Assembly (NCBI RefSeq): GCF_026340305.1
Contig: NZ_JAPEPI010000003.1
Span: 62,001-126,000, forward strand
Direction of reading: 5' to 3'
Length of the DNA: 64,000 nucleotides
DNA from: Streptomyces sp. NBC_01381
Lineage (GTDB): Bacteria; Actinomycetota; Actinomycetes; Streptomycetales; Streptomycetaceae
Part shown: piece after piece, positions 43,673 through 52,903 of the stretch
Numbering within the stretch: position 1 is the first letter of the stretch
Layout: each line of letters begins with the position of its first letter
The notes under the pieces: generated by a model
What the model was told of the DNA's origin: nothing
Databases searched by the model: none
The model's input: the letters and a program-made list of their open reading frames with translations, nothing else
Translations under genes and position numbers: made by a program

Positions 43673-43854
43673 CGGCCGGCGCATGGGTCAGCGTCGGCAG
43701 ACATCGGCTTGGTGTCCGCCGCCAGGCAGGAGGAGTACACGCGCGGCGGCGTGGGCCGCGGCTCCGTTTCCGGCCCCGCGCCCATGACGATGATCGCCCC
43801 GGCACCGACGACGGTCAGCCCTGCCAACGGGGCGAGCCAGGCACCGCGGCTCAC
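43669..43854 (-). CDS. Small membrane-anchored protein
   Basis: GTG 43854 overlaps the upstream gene's TGA by four bases. The 61-residue product has one membrane helix (WLAPLAGLTVVGAGAIIVMG) and a short outer tail with two cysteines. It forms a coupled pair with 43851-44150. The function is unknown. Confidence 0.55.
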   Translation of the reverse strand: MSRGAWLAPLAGLTVVGAGAIIVMGAGPETEPRPTPPRVYSSCLAADTKPMSADADPCAGR

Positions 43855-44150
43855 CCATCGCCGCCGAAATGGTTGCGGAGCGCCTCGCGGCAGTCGTCCC
43901 CGGTCGCGCCCCGGACACGTGAGAAGGCCAGCACTCCGTCTTCCTCGCCTTCCTGCTCAGCCTTGGCCAGCTGCATCTCGATGTCCTCGATGTACTGGGC
44001 GCACTCGGCGCTGACGGGCTTCTCGGACGACGGGTCCGGTGCCGACGAGGCGTTCAGTCCGGCGGTGACGGCGAGGCCGACCGCGCTCAGCCCCGCCGCC
44101 CACACGACACCCCAGGTACGGCGGTTCATCGGTATCGGCTTGGGCACCAC
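43851..44150 (-). CDS. Small membrane-anchored protein, first of a coupled pair
   Basis: The 99-residue product has one N-terminal membrane helix (WGVVWAAGLSAVGLAVTAGL) and an acidic outer part with two cysteines (VSAECAQYIEDIEMQLAKAE, GATGDDCREALRNHF). GTG 44150 is used because TAGGAT lies just upstream; ATG 44129 is possible. The function is unknown. Confidence 0.6.
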   Translation of the reverse strand: MVPKPIPMNRRTWGVVWAAGLSAVGLAVTAGLNASSAPDPSSEKPVSAECAQYIEDIEMQLAKAEQEGEEDGVLAFSRVRGATGDDCREALRNHFGGDG

Positions 44151-44276
44151 AGCATCCTACGAGCACCACGGCAGGCCGCAGCCGGAACACGGGACTTCCC
44201 CATCAACGACACCCCATGGCCGAACCAGCCGGCATCACCAGCCACAACAACCTCGACACGCCACAGCTCAGGCAAC

Positions 44277-44801
44277 TCAGATGCCCAGGCTCTGGATGGT
44301 CTCCTTCACCAGACGGTTGCCCTGGGGGGCGTACCACGAGGTGCAGGACGACAGCTTCGCGACCGCCGCACCCAGCCACTCGGGATCGCCGAGCCGGTCC
44401 AGCGCTTTCGCCTCTGTGAGTTGGTCGAACAAAGCCTTCAGCACGATGGCGTGGCCGCCTGTGTAGCGGCCCTGGTGGTGGGTGTACCTCACCGACCAGT
44501 GCTCATAAGGGTGGCGCAGGATGCCGTACAGGGAACAGCCGTCCCGGCCCATGTCCGAGCCGGGCGCGAAAGAGCCGACGAGACCTCCGAAGCGGGTGAG
44601 GTGCCAGTTCCGGTAGCCGACCCGCGCCTTCAGTTCCACGAACTGGGACCACGGGGTGACAGACCGAGGCACCGGCTCGCTCGGCCCGCAGTGCTTGAGG
44701 CCTTCCGGCGTGAGAACCACATGCAGGCCGTCCTTGCGGTTCGGGTCCCCGATCACCCACCGGTCCCCCATCAGTCCCAGCGGCCCCAGGTGCCGCGCCA
44801 T
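44277..44801 (-). CDS. Hypothetical protein
   Basis: ATG 44801 has a GGAGGG site. The 174-residue protein (DRWVIGDPNRKDGLHVVLTP, WLGAAVAKLSSCTSWYAPQG) seems soluble and globular with several conserved-looking Trp residues. No family is recognised. Confidence 0.72.
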   Translation of the reverse strand: MARHLGPLGLMGDRWVIGDPNRKDGLHVVLTPEGLKHCGPSEPVPRSVTPWSQFVELKARVGYRNWHLTRFGGLVGSFAPGSDMGRDGCSLYGILRHPYEHWSVRYTHHQGRYTGGHAIVLKALFDQLTEAKALDRLGDPEWLGAAVAKLSSCTSWYAPQGNRLVKETIQSLGI

Positions 44802-44984
44802 GGCATACCCTCCGGTTCTGCGATCGGCCCGAAACGGAACATAGCTCGGACGGCATCGAGGGTTCCCTCGACGCGGCGGGCGGCGGGCGGCGGGCGGTGG
44901 GCAGCCCGCGTGGATCGCCACGGGCTGACGTCTGATCGCGTCGAAGTGAACAGCAATCCGCTTGGGCCTGCCTACTTTTGACGT

Positions 44985-46169
44985 ATGGAAAATGTGTCGC
45001 GTGATCTCGTTGTGCCGGACGGCGCGAATCCGCTGCTTCGGCTCTCGCTGGAGCAGCTGCGGCGTCGTACGAGCATGAAGTGGCGTACGTATCCGGACGA
45101 CGTGCTGCCGCTGTGGGTAGCCGAGATGGATGTCCCGCTGGCGGAGCCGGTCGCCGAGGCGATCATCGACGCCGTGGCGCTCGGTGACACCGGCTATCCC
45201 GCCGGGACGGCCTACGCCGATGCGCTGGCCGAATTCGCCCGCAAACGGTGGGGCTGGGACGGGCTTTCCGTCGAGCGCACGGCGATCGTGCCCGATGTGA
45301 TGCTCGGCATCGTCGAGATGCTCAAGTTGACCTCCAAGCCCGGCGACCCCGTCATCGTCAATTGTCCCGTGTACCCGCCCTTCTACCAGTTCGTCGGAAA
45401 CCTGGACCGGCCCGTCGTCGAGGCACCCCTGGGGCCGAACCTGCGGATCGACTTCGCCGTGCTGGAGGACGTGTTCCGGCGTTCGGCACGGGGGGCGAAC
45501 CGGCCGGTGTATCTGCTGTGCAGCCCGCACAATCCGACCGGAACCGTGCACACCGCCGCCGAGTTGACGCGGGTCGCGCGCCTGGCACGGGAGCACGGTG
45601 TGCGCGTCGTGGCGGACGAGATCCACGCCCCGATCGTGGCGGCGAGCGCTTCCTTCATCCCCTTCCTGAGCATGCCTGGAGCGGAGAACGGGCTGTCCCT
45701 GATGTCGGCGTCAAAGGCCTGGAACCTGGCCGGGCTCAAGGCCGCCCTCGCGATCGCGGGCCCCGAAGCCGCCGACGACCTCGCACGTCTCCCCGAAGAG
45801 GTCAGCCACGGCCCCAGCCATCTCGGCATCATCGCCCACACCGCGGCCCTGCGGGACGGAGGCGACTGGCTCGACGCGCTGCTCTCCGGCCTCGATGACA
45901 ACCGTCGGCTGCTCGCCACTCTGCTGGCCGAGCACCTGCCCGCCATCGGCTACACGCCTGCGCAGGGCACCTTCCTGGCCTGGCTGGACTGCCGAAAGCT
46001 GGTCCTGGATGGCGACCCGGCCGAGGCCTTCCTCCAGCGCGGCCGCGTCGCTCTGAACTCCGGGAGAGCCTTTGGAACCGGCGGAGAGGGCTTCGTCCGT
46101 CTCAATCTCGCCGCCTCGCCGGCAGTGATCACCGAGGCGGTCCGGCGAATGGCCTCGGCTGTCATCTGA
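44985..46169 (+). CDS. MalY/PatB-type PLP-dependent aminotransferase or C-S lyase
   Basis: This 394-residue fold-type I protein has NPLLRLSLEQLRRRTSMKWR near its start, DVLPLWVAEMDVPLAEPVAE, CSPHNPTGTVHTAAELTRVA, VVADEIHAPI and the PLP lysine in SLMSASKAWNLAGLKAALA. The WVAEMD motif and MKW near residue 27 mark the MalY/PatB branch, which includes cystathionine beta-lyases. It stands alone, with its promoter in 44802-44984. Confidence 0.92.
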   Translation: MENVSRDLVVPDGANPLLRLSLEQLRRRTSMKWRTYPDDVLPLWVAEMDVPLAEPVAEAIIDAVALGDTGYPAGTAYADALAEFARKRWGWDGLSVERTAIVPDVMLGIVEMLKLTSKPGDPVIVNCPVYPPFYQFVGNLDRPVVEAPLGPNLRIDFAVLEDVFRRSARGANRPVYLLCSPHNPTGTVHTAAELTRVARLAREHGVRVVADEIHAPIVAASASFIPFLSMPGAENGLSLMSASKAWNLAGLKAALAIAGPEAADDLARLPEEVSHGPSHLGIIAHTAALRDGGDWLDALLSGLDDNRRLLATLLAEHLPAIGYTPAQGTFLAWLDCRKLVLDGDPAEAFLQRGRVALNSGRAFGTGGEGFVRLNLAASPAVITEAVRRMASAVI

Positions 46170-46390
46170 GCGTGGGCGCCACCGCCGCAAGAGGCTCTCG
46201 CAGGCAGGGCCGCCGCCGAGGGACTGCTGCACGAACGAGCCGGACGACTGCCCGAAGTGGCCCCCCGTGCGGCCAGGATGTAGCCCTTGGTGCTGCCGTT
46301 AACGCGCTGGCGCCCCGCTCCTTGCCTGCGGCTCGGTCTCACCTGCCCCCGGCTCGACCGCCGCCGGCAGGTAAGACCAACCGGTGCGGT

Positions 46391-46948
46391 TCAGCGGGTC
46401 CGGTAGCGCGCGTAGATCAGTCCGCTGTCGAAGGCACGCTCCTCGACCAACTTGAGATCGAGGCGCACGCCGTCGGGGAAGAACCGCTTGCCGCCGCCGA
46501 CCACGCTCGTGGTGATGAACAGGTGGTACTCGTCCACCAGGCCGGCCGCGATCGCCTGGGCCGCGAGGTTCGGGCCGTCGACGGTGAGGTCGTGATCGGC
46601 CTCGGCCTTGAGCTTCCGCACCGCGTCCGGGTCGAAGGTCCGCTCGATCCTGGTCTTCGCGCTGGACACCGAATCAAGCGTCGTGGAGTACACGATCTTC
46701 TCCGCGGCCTTCCAGTCGCGGGCGTACTGCAGGATGTGCGGCGGCTGGTCGGGCTCGGTGTGCGCGGTCTCCCAGTAGACCATCGTCTCGTACATCCGTC
46801 GGCCGTAGAGGTACGTGCCGACGGGGCGGAAGAGGTCGTTGATGAAGGTATGCACCTCCTGGTCTTCGGCCCCGGAGCCGAGGTCGCCCTCCGCCGCCTC
46901 GGCGTAACCGTCGAGCGAGGTGATCATCGAGTAGATGAGCTTTGCCAT
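46391..46948 (-). CDS. Dihydrofolate-reductase-family (RibD C-terminal-like) protein
   Basis: The 185-residue protein has AKLIYSMITSLDGYAEAAEG, a nucleotide-binding YLYGRRMYETMVYWE and LTVDGPNLAAQAIAAGLVDE, with GGGKRFFP near the end. It belongs to the DHFR-like group usually annotated as reductases and has no identified substrate. Confidence 0.92.
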   Translation of the reverse strand: MAKLIYSMITSLDGYAEAAEGDLGSGAEDQEVHTFINDLFRPVGTYLYGRRMYETMVYWETAHTEPDQPPHILQYARDWKAAEKIVYSTTLDSVSSAKTRIERTFDPDAVRKLKAEADHDLTVDGPNLAAQAIAAGLVDEYHLFITTSVVGGGKRFFPDGVRLDLKLVEERAFDSGLIYARYRTR

Positions 46949-47159
46949 GCGTCTCCTTCGGGTACGTGCGCGCCAGCCTGTCGGCGGTCCTGCATGGGTT
47001 GTGACCTCCGCACGACCCTGAACTCATCGAGCTCTCCGACAAACTCCGAGCAGCGGATGCCCCATTCGCGAAGCGAGTGGCCTACTAGCGGTCGGAGATC
47101 GTCATCGCGGCCATCGTGTTGTGCTGGGCGCGACGCGCAGGTGCCTGTGCCCGGCTGCG

Positions 47160-47262
47160 GTGAATACCCGAATCGGAGCGAGAGGCGTTAATTCCGCTTG
47201 TGTGCGGGTGAATTGATATCAGAAATTCCTCGCATATCGGGCGGCGAAGGGGTGGCGAACGG
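47160..47262. repeat. 270-bp element, copy 2, left part
   Basis: Aligns without gaps to 29817-29919, about 84% identical by eye. The C-terminal codons of the minus-strand frame are kept (SPPDMRGISDINSPAHKRN) with a TAA. Confidence 0.75.
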
Positions 47263-47533
47263 TGGCGGTTTATGCGGCTGCCGTCAACTGGCCGTTACGG
47301 CCGGGCATTTGCCCTAAGACTGTTCGGCGGGCAGGAACCACAGGACGCCATGCCGGGCCACGTCAGTCCGGCGGAATCCGGGTTCCAGGAACTCCATGCC
47401 CCGGACCGTCCCCCGCGGGCGGCCCGGCTGCTCGGGCCGGGGCAGCAGCGTGTCCGATCTGCACCGATCCTCGATGGGAGACCAGCGCACACACCGACCC
47501 CCTTGCACCGCGCTGACCTGCGATATCTAGTGA
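47263..47533. other. 271-bp insert within copy 2 of the 270-bp element
   Basis: Absent from copy 1 exactly at the GAACGG|CATCTT junction. It contains a minus-strand frame (47314-47508; RHGVLWFLPAEQS at its end) that looks like a gene fragment. I saw no obvious terminal inverted repeats or target duplication. Confidence 0.6.
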
Positions 47534-47700
47534 CATCTTCAGGAATGCACGACCAGTGCGCCTCGCCGGTACACGGGACGGGCGTGGCCACGCCCGCGAT
47601 CGCCTGCACGATCTGGCCGAGGCCTGACAGCGGAGCCGGCTCCGCCCCGCGATCAAGTCTCTGCGATCAGCGCATTTGACGATTCGGCATCCCCTGACAA
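47534..47700. repeat. 270-bp element, copy 2, right part
   Basis: Aligns without gaps to 29920-30086. It ends 20 bp before the start of the next gene, so the element supplies that gene's upstream region. Confidence 0.75.
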
Positions 47701-47720
47701 TTCCATTCGGAGAGAACACC

Positions 47721-48740
47721 ATGCCTGACCCACGGAATGTCGCCACGCAACGGAATGTCGCCACTCAGACGACAAAACGAGTCGTCCGGAAGATGACATG
47801 TGCGGCGCGCACGGAGGCCGAATCAAATCGACGCTATGCATGGCAACACCTTTTGACACCCCAGGCCCCGGCCCCCGGCGCCTGGGCCGGGGAACTCGCC
47901 CAGCTTCCCGGAGCGTTCTCCCCCCGGTGGACCCTGGGCGAGATCGCCGCCAAGTACGACACCGTCACACAGATCATCGGCCTCGACGCCATGGACGAGA
48001 CCGACGAGATCGACGAGACGGACCTCCTCGCCAGCCTTCTGGTCATCCGCGTGCTGCGCGACAAGTTCCTGGCCGACGAAGGCCGCATCATCGGCGCCGC
48101 ACGCCGCAAGCAGGTGACCTGGCAACGTCTGGCCGACGCGCTGGAGCTGAAGAGCCGCCAGGCTGCCGAGCGCCGCTACCTCCAACTCCGCACCGACATC
48201 GATGAGGCGAGCGGCGACAGCCTCACCCAGAACGAACGCGTGGAGTACGCCCGGGCCCAACGCGACCGTCTCACCGAGCGCCTGTGGGCGACCCGGCACC
48301 GTGACGCCATCGTCGCGCTCGCCCGCCGCCTGGCCGCCATTCCCGACCTGCAGCAACGCGCCGACCGCTCCGGGAGGGCCGGCGACGTCAACTCCCGCGC
48401 GGCCTGGAACGCCGATCAGAGCGGTACGCCGCGACCGGCGCCTGTCCAGATGCCCTGGCCCGCCCAGCTCGCCGAGGCCGTCGCCGCCGAGGATGCCCAC
48501 CGGGCCGCCGGACCGGTGCACCGCGTCTCGGACTTCGACCCCACGCGGCTGACCGCCGTCCAGCAGGCCAACCTGGTCCACCTGTTGTTCGGGCTCATCG
48601 GCTACGCCTTCGACGCCGGCTCGGTCGATCTCAGCGACCACCGCGACCTGGTCGCCGACATCGTCGCGTTGTACTCCGCCGCCGGCTCCGCTGCGCCCCG
48701 GGTTCCCGAGGACTACACGTCCGCTCCGCGTCAGGAGTAG
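47721..48740 (+). CDS. Helix-turn-helix protein resembling HSP18-type regulators
   Basis: ATG 47721 follows CGGAGAGAA. The 339-residue protein has a tandem hexapeptide near its start (RNVATQRNVATQ), an acidic middle and a helix-turn-helix at about residues 120-160 (GAARRKQVTWQRLADALELK then SRQAAERRYLQLR). I recall that type from Streptomyces proteins annotated as HSP18 transcriptional regulators. The C-terminal half is helical with no clear domain. The sigma-like operon begins 190 bp downstream. Confidence 0.7.
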   Translation: MPDPRNVATQRNVATQTTKRVVRKMTCAARTEAESNRRYAWQHLLTPQAPAPGAWAGELAQLPGAFSPRWTLGEIAAKYDTVTQIIGLDAMDETDEIDETDLLASLLVIRVLRDKFLADEGRIIGAARRKQVTWQRLADALELKSRQAAERRYLQLRTDIDEASGDSLTQNERVEYARAQRDRLTERLWATRHRDAIVALARRLAAIPDLQQRADRSGRAGDVNSRAAWNADQSGTPRPAPVQMPWPAQLAEAVAAEDAHRAAGPVHRVSDFDPTRLTAVQQANLVHLLFGLIGYAFDAGSVDLSDHRDLVADIVALYSAAGSAAPRVPEDYTSAPRQE

Positions 48741-48928
48741 TACGCCCCGCGCGGGGCAGGGCCCGGTTCGGCCACCGGATGCACCGCACGGGGCGGCAGA
48801 GAAGAACTTTCGTCTCGGGTGCACCCCTGGAAGCACCTGGCATCGACTACTTCAGTGAAGGGGCCCCCGCGGCCCGCCCCGACGATCCCCGGAGCGAAGG
48901 CGATGATCGGACCAGAGAGCGAGGGCGA

Positions 48929-49513
48929 GTGACCGGCCACCCACGGGCGGAGCACGATCCCGCCTTCCTCCACTTCTTCCGCAGGCACCTTCGGATCGGC
49001 ATCGCGGTCGGGATACGTCTCGGGCTGCGGCGGGCCGATGCGGAAGAGGCCACGAACGACGCTCTGGCGACGGTCCACGACGGCTGGCAGACGATCGATC
49101 GCCCGGAAGCGATGTTCCACACCGTGCTGCGCCGCAGAGCCATCGAACGCCTCCGACAGGAGAACCGCAGGCTCGGCAAGGACAACCCGCACCGCACGGT
49201 CGAGGACGACGGCGACCAAGGTGTCCTGCCCCCGCACGACTTCGAGGACTCATTCGCCCTCATCGAGACGAAGCAGCAGCTGTACGAAGTCCTCGCCGGA
49301 CTGCCGCACTCCCAGCGGGTGAGCCTGTATCTCGGCTCCTGGGGATACGGCCCCGAGGAACGAGCGGCCATCAAGGACATCCCCGTCAACACCGAGAAGT
49401 CGCACTACCGCAGGGCGACCGCCCGAGCGCGCACCATCATCGCCGCCCACTACCCGGACTTGATAAGGGAGCCACGAGCACCCAGGACGACGCACAAGGA
49501 GGCAGGGGAATGA
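48929..49513 (+). CDS. Sigma-70-like (ECF-type) factor
   Basis: GTG 48929 has a GAGGGCGA site. The 194-residue protein carries a region-2-like stretch (ADAEEATNDALATVHDGWQT then MFHTVLRRRAIERLRQENRR) and a region-4-like helix-turn-helix (VLAGLPHSQRVSLYLGSWGY then IPVNTEKSHYRRATARAR). Its stop overlaps the ATG of the next gene (ATGA), so it is coupled to a membrane protein that could act as a partner or anti-sigma factor. That role is inference. Confidence 0.72.
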   Translation: MTGHPRAEHDPAFLHFFRRHLRIGIAVGIRLGLRRADAEEATNDALATVHDGWQTIDRPEAMFHTVLRRRAIERLRQENRRLGKDNPHRTVEDDGDQGVLPPHDFEDSFALIETKQQLYEVLAGLPHSQRVSLYLGSWGYGPEERAAIKDIPVNTEKSHYRRATARARTIIAAHYPDLIREPRAPRTTHKEAGE

Positions 49514-50301
49514 CATCGGACAGCGAGTTCCCGCGTCAGGACGGCACCACCCCTGAACTCCCACTCATCAAGCGACTCTTCAGGAGTCCCCCTCCGCCGG
49601 CCCAGGAGGCATTCGACCCCGGACCTGCCGACGACGCGATCGACGACACGCTGTACCCCGTGGCCCAGGAGCATCTGTGGGAAGAGCCGGGGCCTGACGA
49701 ACTCCCCGAGGTCGACTACGAGAAGCACATGACCGAGGTCCTGCACCGGAGCGCCGAACTGCGGGCCCGGAGGGAGGAGACACAGGCCCTCGAGGAGGCC
49801 TTCGCCGCCCCGGCTGCCGAGCACAAGCCCCCCAGGCCGCGGGGCGGCACCGCGGTTGTGGCCCTGGACTCCGCGCTGGTCCCCGGCCCCGCCGAGCGCG
49901 CCGCCGAGTCCCGTGACGAGTCGTACCGCGCCACCGCAGGCTCCGGGGCGCGCCGTTGGAAGGGCACGCTTCGCCTCGGTCTGAGCTCAGTTCTCCTCAT
50001 CGCGGCAGCCCTGGTGCCCTGCATCACCCTGGGAGTGATCCTTTTTCAGGGGTCGTCCATCGGCGCTTGGATCGGCGCTTGGATCGGCACGTGGATCGCC
50101 GCGGCCGGCGGGATTGTCGTCATCAGAGTCTTTGTGCTCGTCGAAACACTGCGATCCGTGCAGGACGGGGAGGGTCGTGGCAGGCGAGGTGCCCAGATGA
50201 GCCGGGCTCGCCACCTGAGTGACCGCCAAGCGCGGGCGGCCCGAGCCCACTTCTCCATGCCCATCCGTACGGAGGAGGACGACGTGAAGAAGCAGTCGTA
50301 G
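49510..50301 (+). CDS. Membrane protein coupled to the sigma-like gene
   Basis: The 263-residue protein has a long acidic cytoplasmic N-terminus (residues 1-155; VDYEKHMTEVLHRSAELRAR) and two membrane helices (LGLSSVLLIAAALVPCITLG and GTWIAAAGGIVVIRVFVLVE) with a small internal repeat (IGAWIGAWIGTW). The tail is basic. It begins inside an ATGA overlap with the sigma-like gene. The layout fits a membrane-bound regulator, but no anti-sigma motif is recognisable. Confidence 0.65.
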   Translation: MTSDSEFPRQDGTTPELPLIKRLFRSPPPPAQEAFDPGPADDAIDDTLYPVAQEHLWEEPGPDELPEVDYEKHMTEVLHRSAELRARREETQALEEAFAAPAAEHKPPRPRGGTAVVALDSALVPGPAERAAESRDESYRATAGSGARRWKGTLRLGLSSVLLIAAALVPCITLGVILFQGSSIGAWIGAWIGTWIAAAGGIVVIRVFVLVETLRSVQDGEGRGRRGAQMSRARHLSDRQARAARAHFSMPIRTEEDDVKKQS

Positions 50302-50307
50302 AAGGCT

Positions 50308-50350
50308 GCTCGCTGCCCCCAAGGTTCCTAGGCCGCCGAGGGCAGCGAGC
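50308..50350 (+). terminator. 10-bp stem with long loop, possible terminator
   Basis: GCTCGCTGCC (50308-50317) pairs exactly with GGCAGCGAGC (50341-50350) just after the preceding stop. The 23-base loop makes it less convincing than the next hairpin. Confidence 0.4.
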
Positions 50351-50413
50351 GAAGCCGGCAGCCAAGCCGTCAAGAGCACGCCCAGCAAGAACGAGCCGTT
50401 GAAGGAGACCGCT

Positions 50414-50803
50414 ATGCCGTCCAAGCGTCGCACGAAGCAGGACGCCGAGGCGATGGCGAAGCCGAGAAAGCACGAGAACCCCACCACCGTGGACTCCCCC
50501 GTCACTACCGTGGACTCCCCCGCCGCCCCGATGACAGGCAACGGGGCGGCGAACCCTGGCGGCGCGCGCCGAGTCGATCTCAGCTTTCCCCTTCCGCGCT
50601 CCACCGTCGTCTCCGGGGCAAGCGCTGTGACGGGCGGCACCGGCCTCACGGTGGCCATCGCCACCGGCAATGTCGAGCCGATCTATATCTGGCCGTGCAT
50701 CGCTCTGACCGCGCTCGGCATGGCCTATGACCTCGGCCGCCGCATGATCGACCGGCGGAAGACCGACAACGGCTCCGGCGGGACCGGCCCAACCAGCATG
50801 TAG
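50414..50803 (+). CDS. Small membrane protein
   Basis: ATG 50414 has a GAAGGAG site. The 129-residue protein has a disordered N-terminus with a direct repeat (TTVDSPVTTVDSP) and two membrane helices (GASAVTGGTGLTVAIATG and YIWPCIALTALGMAYDLG). It follows the sigma-like pair on the same strand and ends before a strong hairpin, so it is probably the third gene of that unit. Confidence 0.6.
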   Translation: MPSKRRTKQDAEAMAKPRKHENPTTVDSPVTTVDSPAAPMTGNGAANPGGARRVDLSFPLPRSTVVSGASAVTGGTGLTVAIATGNVEPIYIWPCIALTALGMAYDLGRRMIDRRKTDNGSGGTGPTSM

Positions 50804-50811
50804 CCACGTTC

Positions 50812-50837
50812 CGAAGGCCCCCGCGCAGGGGCCTTCG
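50812..50837 (+). terminator. 10-bp perfect hairpin, probable terminator
   Basis: CGAAGGCCCC (50812-50821) pairs with GGGGCCTTCG (50828-50837) 9 bp after the stop of the small membrane-protein gene. Confidence 0.7.
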
Positions 50838-51040
50838 TACCCCACCCGTGGCCGCACCGCCACGACAGCTGCTCACGTACTCAAGTACGCGTACTCATGT
50901 GCGGCCGCAGGGCACCCCCAAAGATGCACCTATGGCGCGAACCTCCGGTGAGGAAACGGCGAATGACCACCTGCGCGAGGTGCGTTCCGGGCTTCTCCTC
51001 CCTCCGCGCCCCCAGGCCCCCCTTGCCGAAAGAGACATGC

Positions 51041-52903
51041 ATGAGTCGCGACCTGCACATACGAGCTGCCACTCCCGAGGACCTGGTCTGGATCCACGAG
51101 TTGAGGCACCGCGTGTACGCCCAGGAGCTCGGTCAGCACACGCCGCAACCGGACCGGCGGTTGTACGACGCGCTGGACGGCGAGAACGTCTACCTTGTCG
51201 CGGCCCGGGGACCGGTCCGCATCGGCTTCGTCAGCCTGACCCCGCCGTGGCTGGGCCGCTACGGCCTCGACAAGTACCTGACCCGCGACGAACTGCCGCT
51301 GCTGTCCGAGGGGGGAGTTTTCGAGGTACGCATCCTCACCGTGGAGCCGCGCTGGCGCAGCACCGCGGTGGCACCACTGCTGATGTACGCGGCCCTGCGC
51401 TGGATCTCCTCGCGGGGAGGCCGCACGGTGGTGGCGATGGGCCGCACCGAACTGCTCGACATGTACCTGGCGGTCGGCCTGCGGCCCCTCGGGCGCACCG
51501 TTCGCAGCGGTGCGGTGACCTTCGAGGTACTGACGGGCGAGGTGGCCGGGCTGACGCAGGTCGCCACCAGCCGGTACCGCACCGTCCTGGAGCGGTTCGG
51601 CTCCCTGGTCGACTGGCAGTTGGACATGGAAGGGTCGCCCGGGCCGGACGGTTGTGAACACGGCGGCGCCTCCTTCACCGCCATTGGAACGGACTTTCGC
51701 ACCTTGCACCGGCGCCACGAGGTCGTCGCCGCCGACGTGCTGGACGCCTGGTTCCCGCCCGCTCCCGGTGTAGGTGCGGCGCTCACGGAAGACCCGGCCT
51801 GGTCCGCCAGAACCTCGCCTCCCACCGGCGCCGATGGCCTGCTGTCCGAACTCGCGAAGGCCCGGGAACTGCCGATGGAGACGCTCGTGGCCGGGGCCGG
51901 CTCGTCGGACCTGATCTTCAGAGCGTTCGGCCGGTGGCTGACCCCGGAGAGCAGGGTGCTTCTGCTGGACCCGGGGTACGGCGAATACGCCCATGTCACC
52001 GAGCGCGTGATCGGGTGCCGGGTGGACCGCTTCCGGTTGCACCGCAGGGACGGGTGGCGGATCGACTTCGCCCGGCTGGCCTCCGTCGTCGGGGCGGGTC
52101 GCTACGACCTGGTGGTCGTGGTCAACCCGAACAACCCGACCGGACGCCACGCATCCGCCGCCGAACTGCGCACCCTGATCGCGGCCGCCCCGTCCGGGAC
52201 CCGCTGGTGGATCGACGAGGCCTACCTCGGCTACGTGGACCTGGCGGAGTCGCTCGCCCCACTGGCCGTGGTGGACCCGCGGGTCGTGGTGTGCACCTCG
52301 CTGTCCAAGATGTACGCGCTGTCCGGCGTGCGGGCGGCCTTCCTGGTGGCCGAACCCGCCACCGCGGCGCTGCTGCGCCGGTGGACGCCGCCCTGGGCGG
52401 TGAGCCTTCCCGCGCAACTCGCCGCCGTGGCTGCCCTGCGGGACCCCGCGTACTACCGCGCCTGCTGGCTGCGCACCCACACCCTGCGCCGTCAACTGGC
52501 CGCCGATCTCGCCCAGGTGGGCAACACCGCCGTGGTCGAGGAGGGCGTCGCGAACTTCCTCAACATCACCCTGCCGTACGACGGACCGAGCGCTGCCCGC
52601 CTGGTGCGGGAGTGCCGCCGGCACGACGTCTACCTGCGCGACCTGTCGCCCCTCTCGCCGCAGTACGAAGGGCGTACCGTACGCATCGCGGTCAGGGACA
52701 CGGCGGAGAACGCGCGCATCATTGCAGCGTACGGAGCCGCGCTGGAGACGCTGCGGCCCAGCTCCCCCTCGCGGCGGGCCCCCGAACCCCGGTCAACGCC
52801 GCCGCCGGGTACGCCCGGTGATCACCGTCACCTCCCTCGCGCCCTTCCTCGGCGGGGCCCTGGCCCTCGGCGGGATCGCCGCGGCACTCTCCGGGCGCCG
52901 TGA
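51041..52903 (+). CDS. Fused GNAT-like acyltransferase / histidinol-phosphate-type aminotransferase
   Basis: ATG 51041 is chosen because the conserved protein begins there (SRDLHIRAATPEDLVWIHEL); upstream codons look non-coding. Residues 1-190 resemble a GNAT/autoinducer-synthase-like N-acyltransferase (VFEVRILTVEPRWRSTAVAP). From about residue 240 to 580 lies a fold-type I aminotransferase: VAGAGSSDLIFRAFGRWLTP, VVVVNPNNPTGRHASAAELR, WWIDEAYLGYVDLAE and the PLP lysine in CTSLSKMYALSGVRAAFLVA. The 620-residue fusion is about 200 longer than usual members. The last 29 codons overlap the next gene in another frame. Confidence 0.82.
   Translation: MSRDLHIRAATPEDLVWIHELRHRVYAQELGQHTPQPDRRLYDALDGENVYLVAARGPVRIGFVSLTPPWLGRYGLDKYLTRDELPLLSEGGVFEVRILTVEPRWRSTAVAPLLMYAALRWISSRGGRTVVAMGRTELLDMYLAVGLRPLGRTVRSGAVTFEVLTGEVAGLTQVATSRYRTVLERFGSLVDWQLDMEGSPGPDGCEHGGASFTAIGTDFRTLHRRHEVVAADVLDAWFPPAPGVGAALTEDPAWSARTSPPTGADGLLSELAKARELPMETLVAGAGSSDLIFRAFGRWLTPESRVLLLDPGYGEYAHVTERVIGCRVDRFRLHRRDGWRIDFARLASVVGAGRYDLVVVVNPNNPTGRHASAAELRTLIAAAPSGTRWWIDEAYLGYVDLAESLAPLAVVDPRVVVCTSLSKMYALSGVRAAFLVAEPATAALLRRWTPPWAVSLPAQLAAVAALRDPAYYRACWLRTHTLRRQLAADLAQVGNTAVVEEGVANFLNITLPYDGPSAARLVRECRRHDVYLRDLSPLSPQYEGRTVRIAVRDTAENARIIAAYGAALETLRPSSPSRRAPEPRSTPPPGTPGDHRHLPRALPRRGPGPRRDRRGTLRAP

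Noticed and set aside
50930..52624. A 564-codon minus-strand frame.
   Set aside because: Antisense to the acyltransferase-aminotransferase fusion, which carries the PLP-lysine and other motifs.
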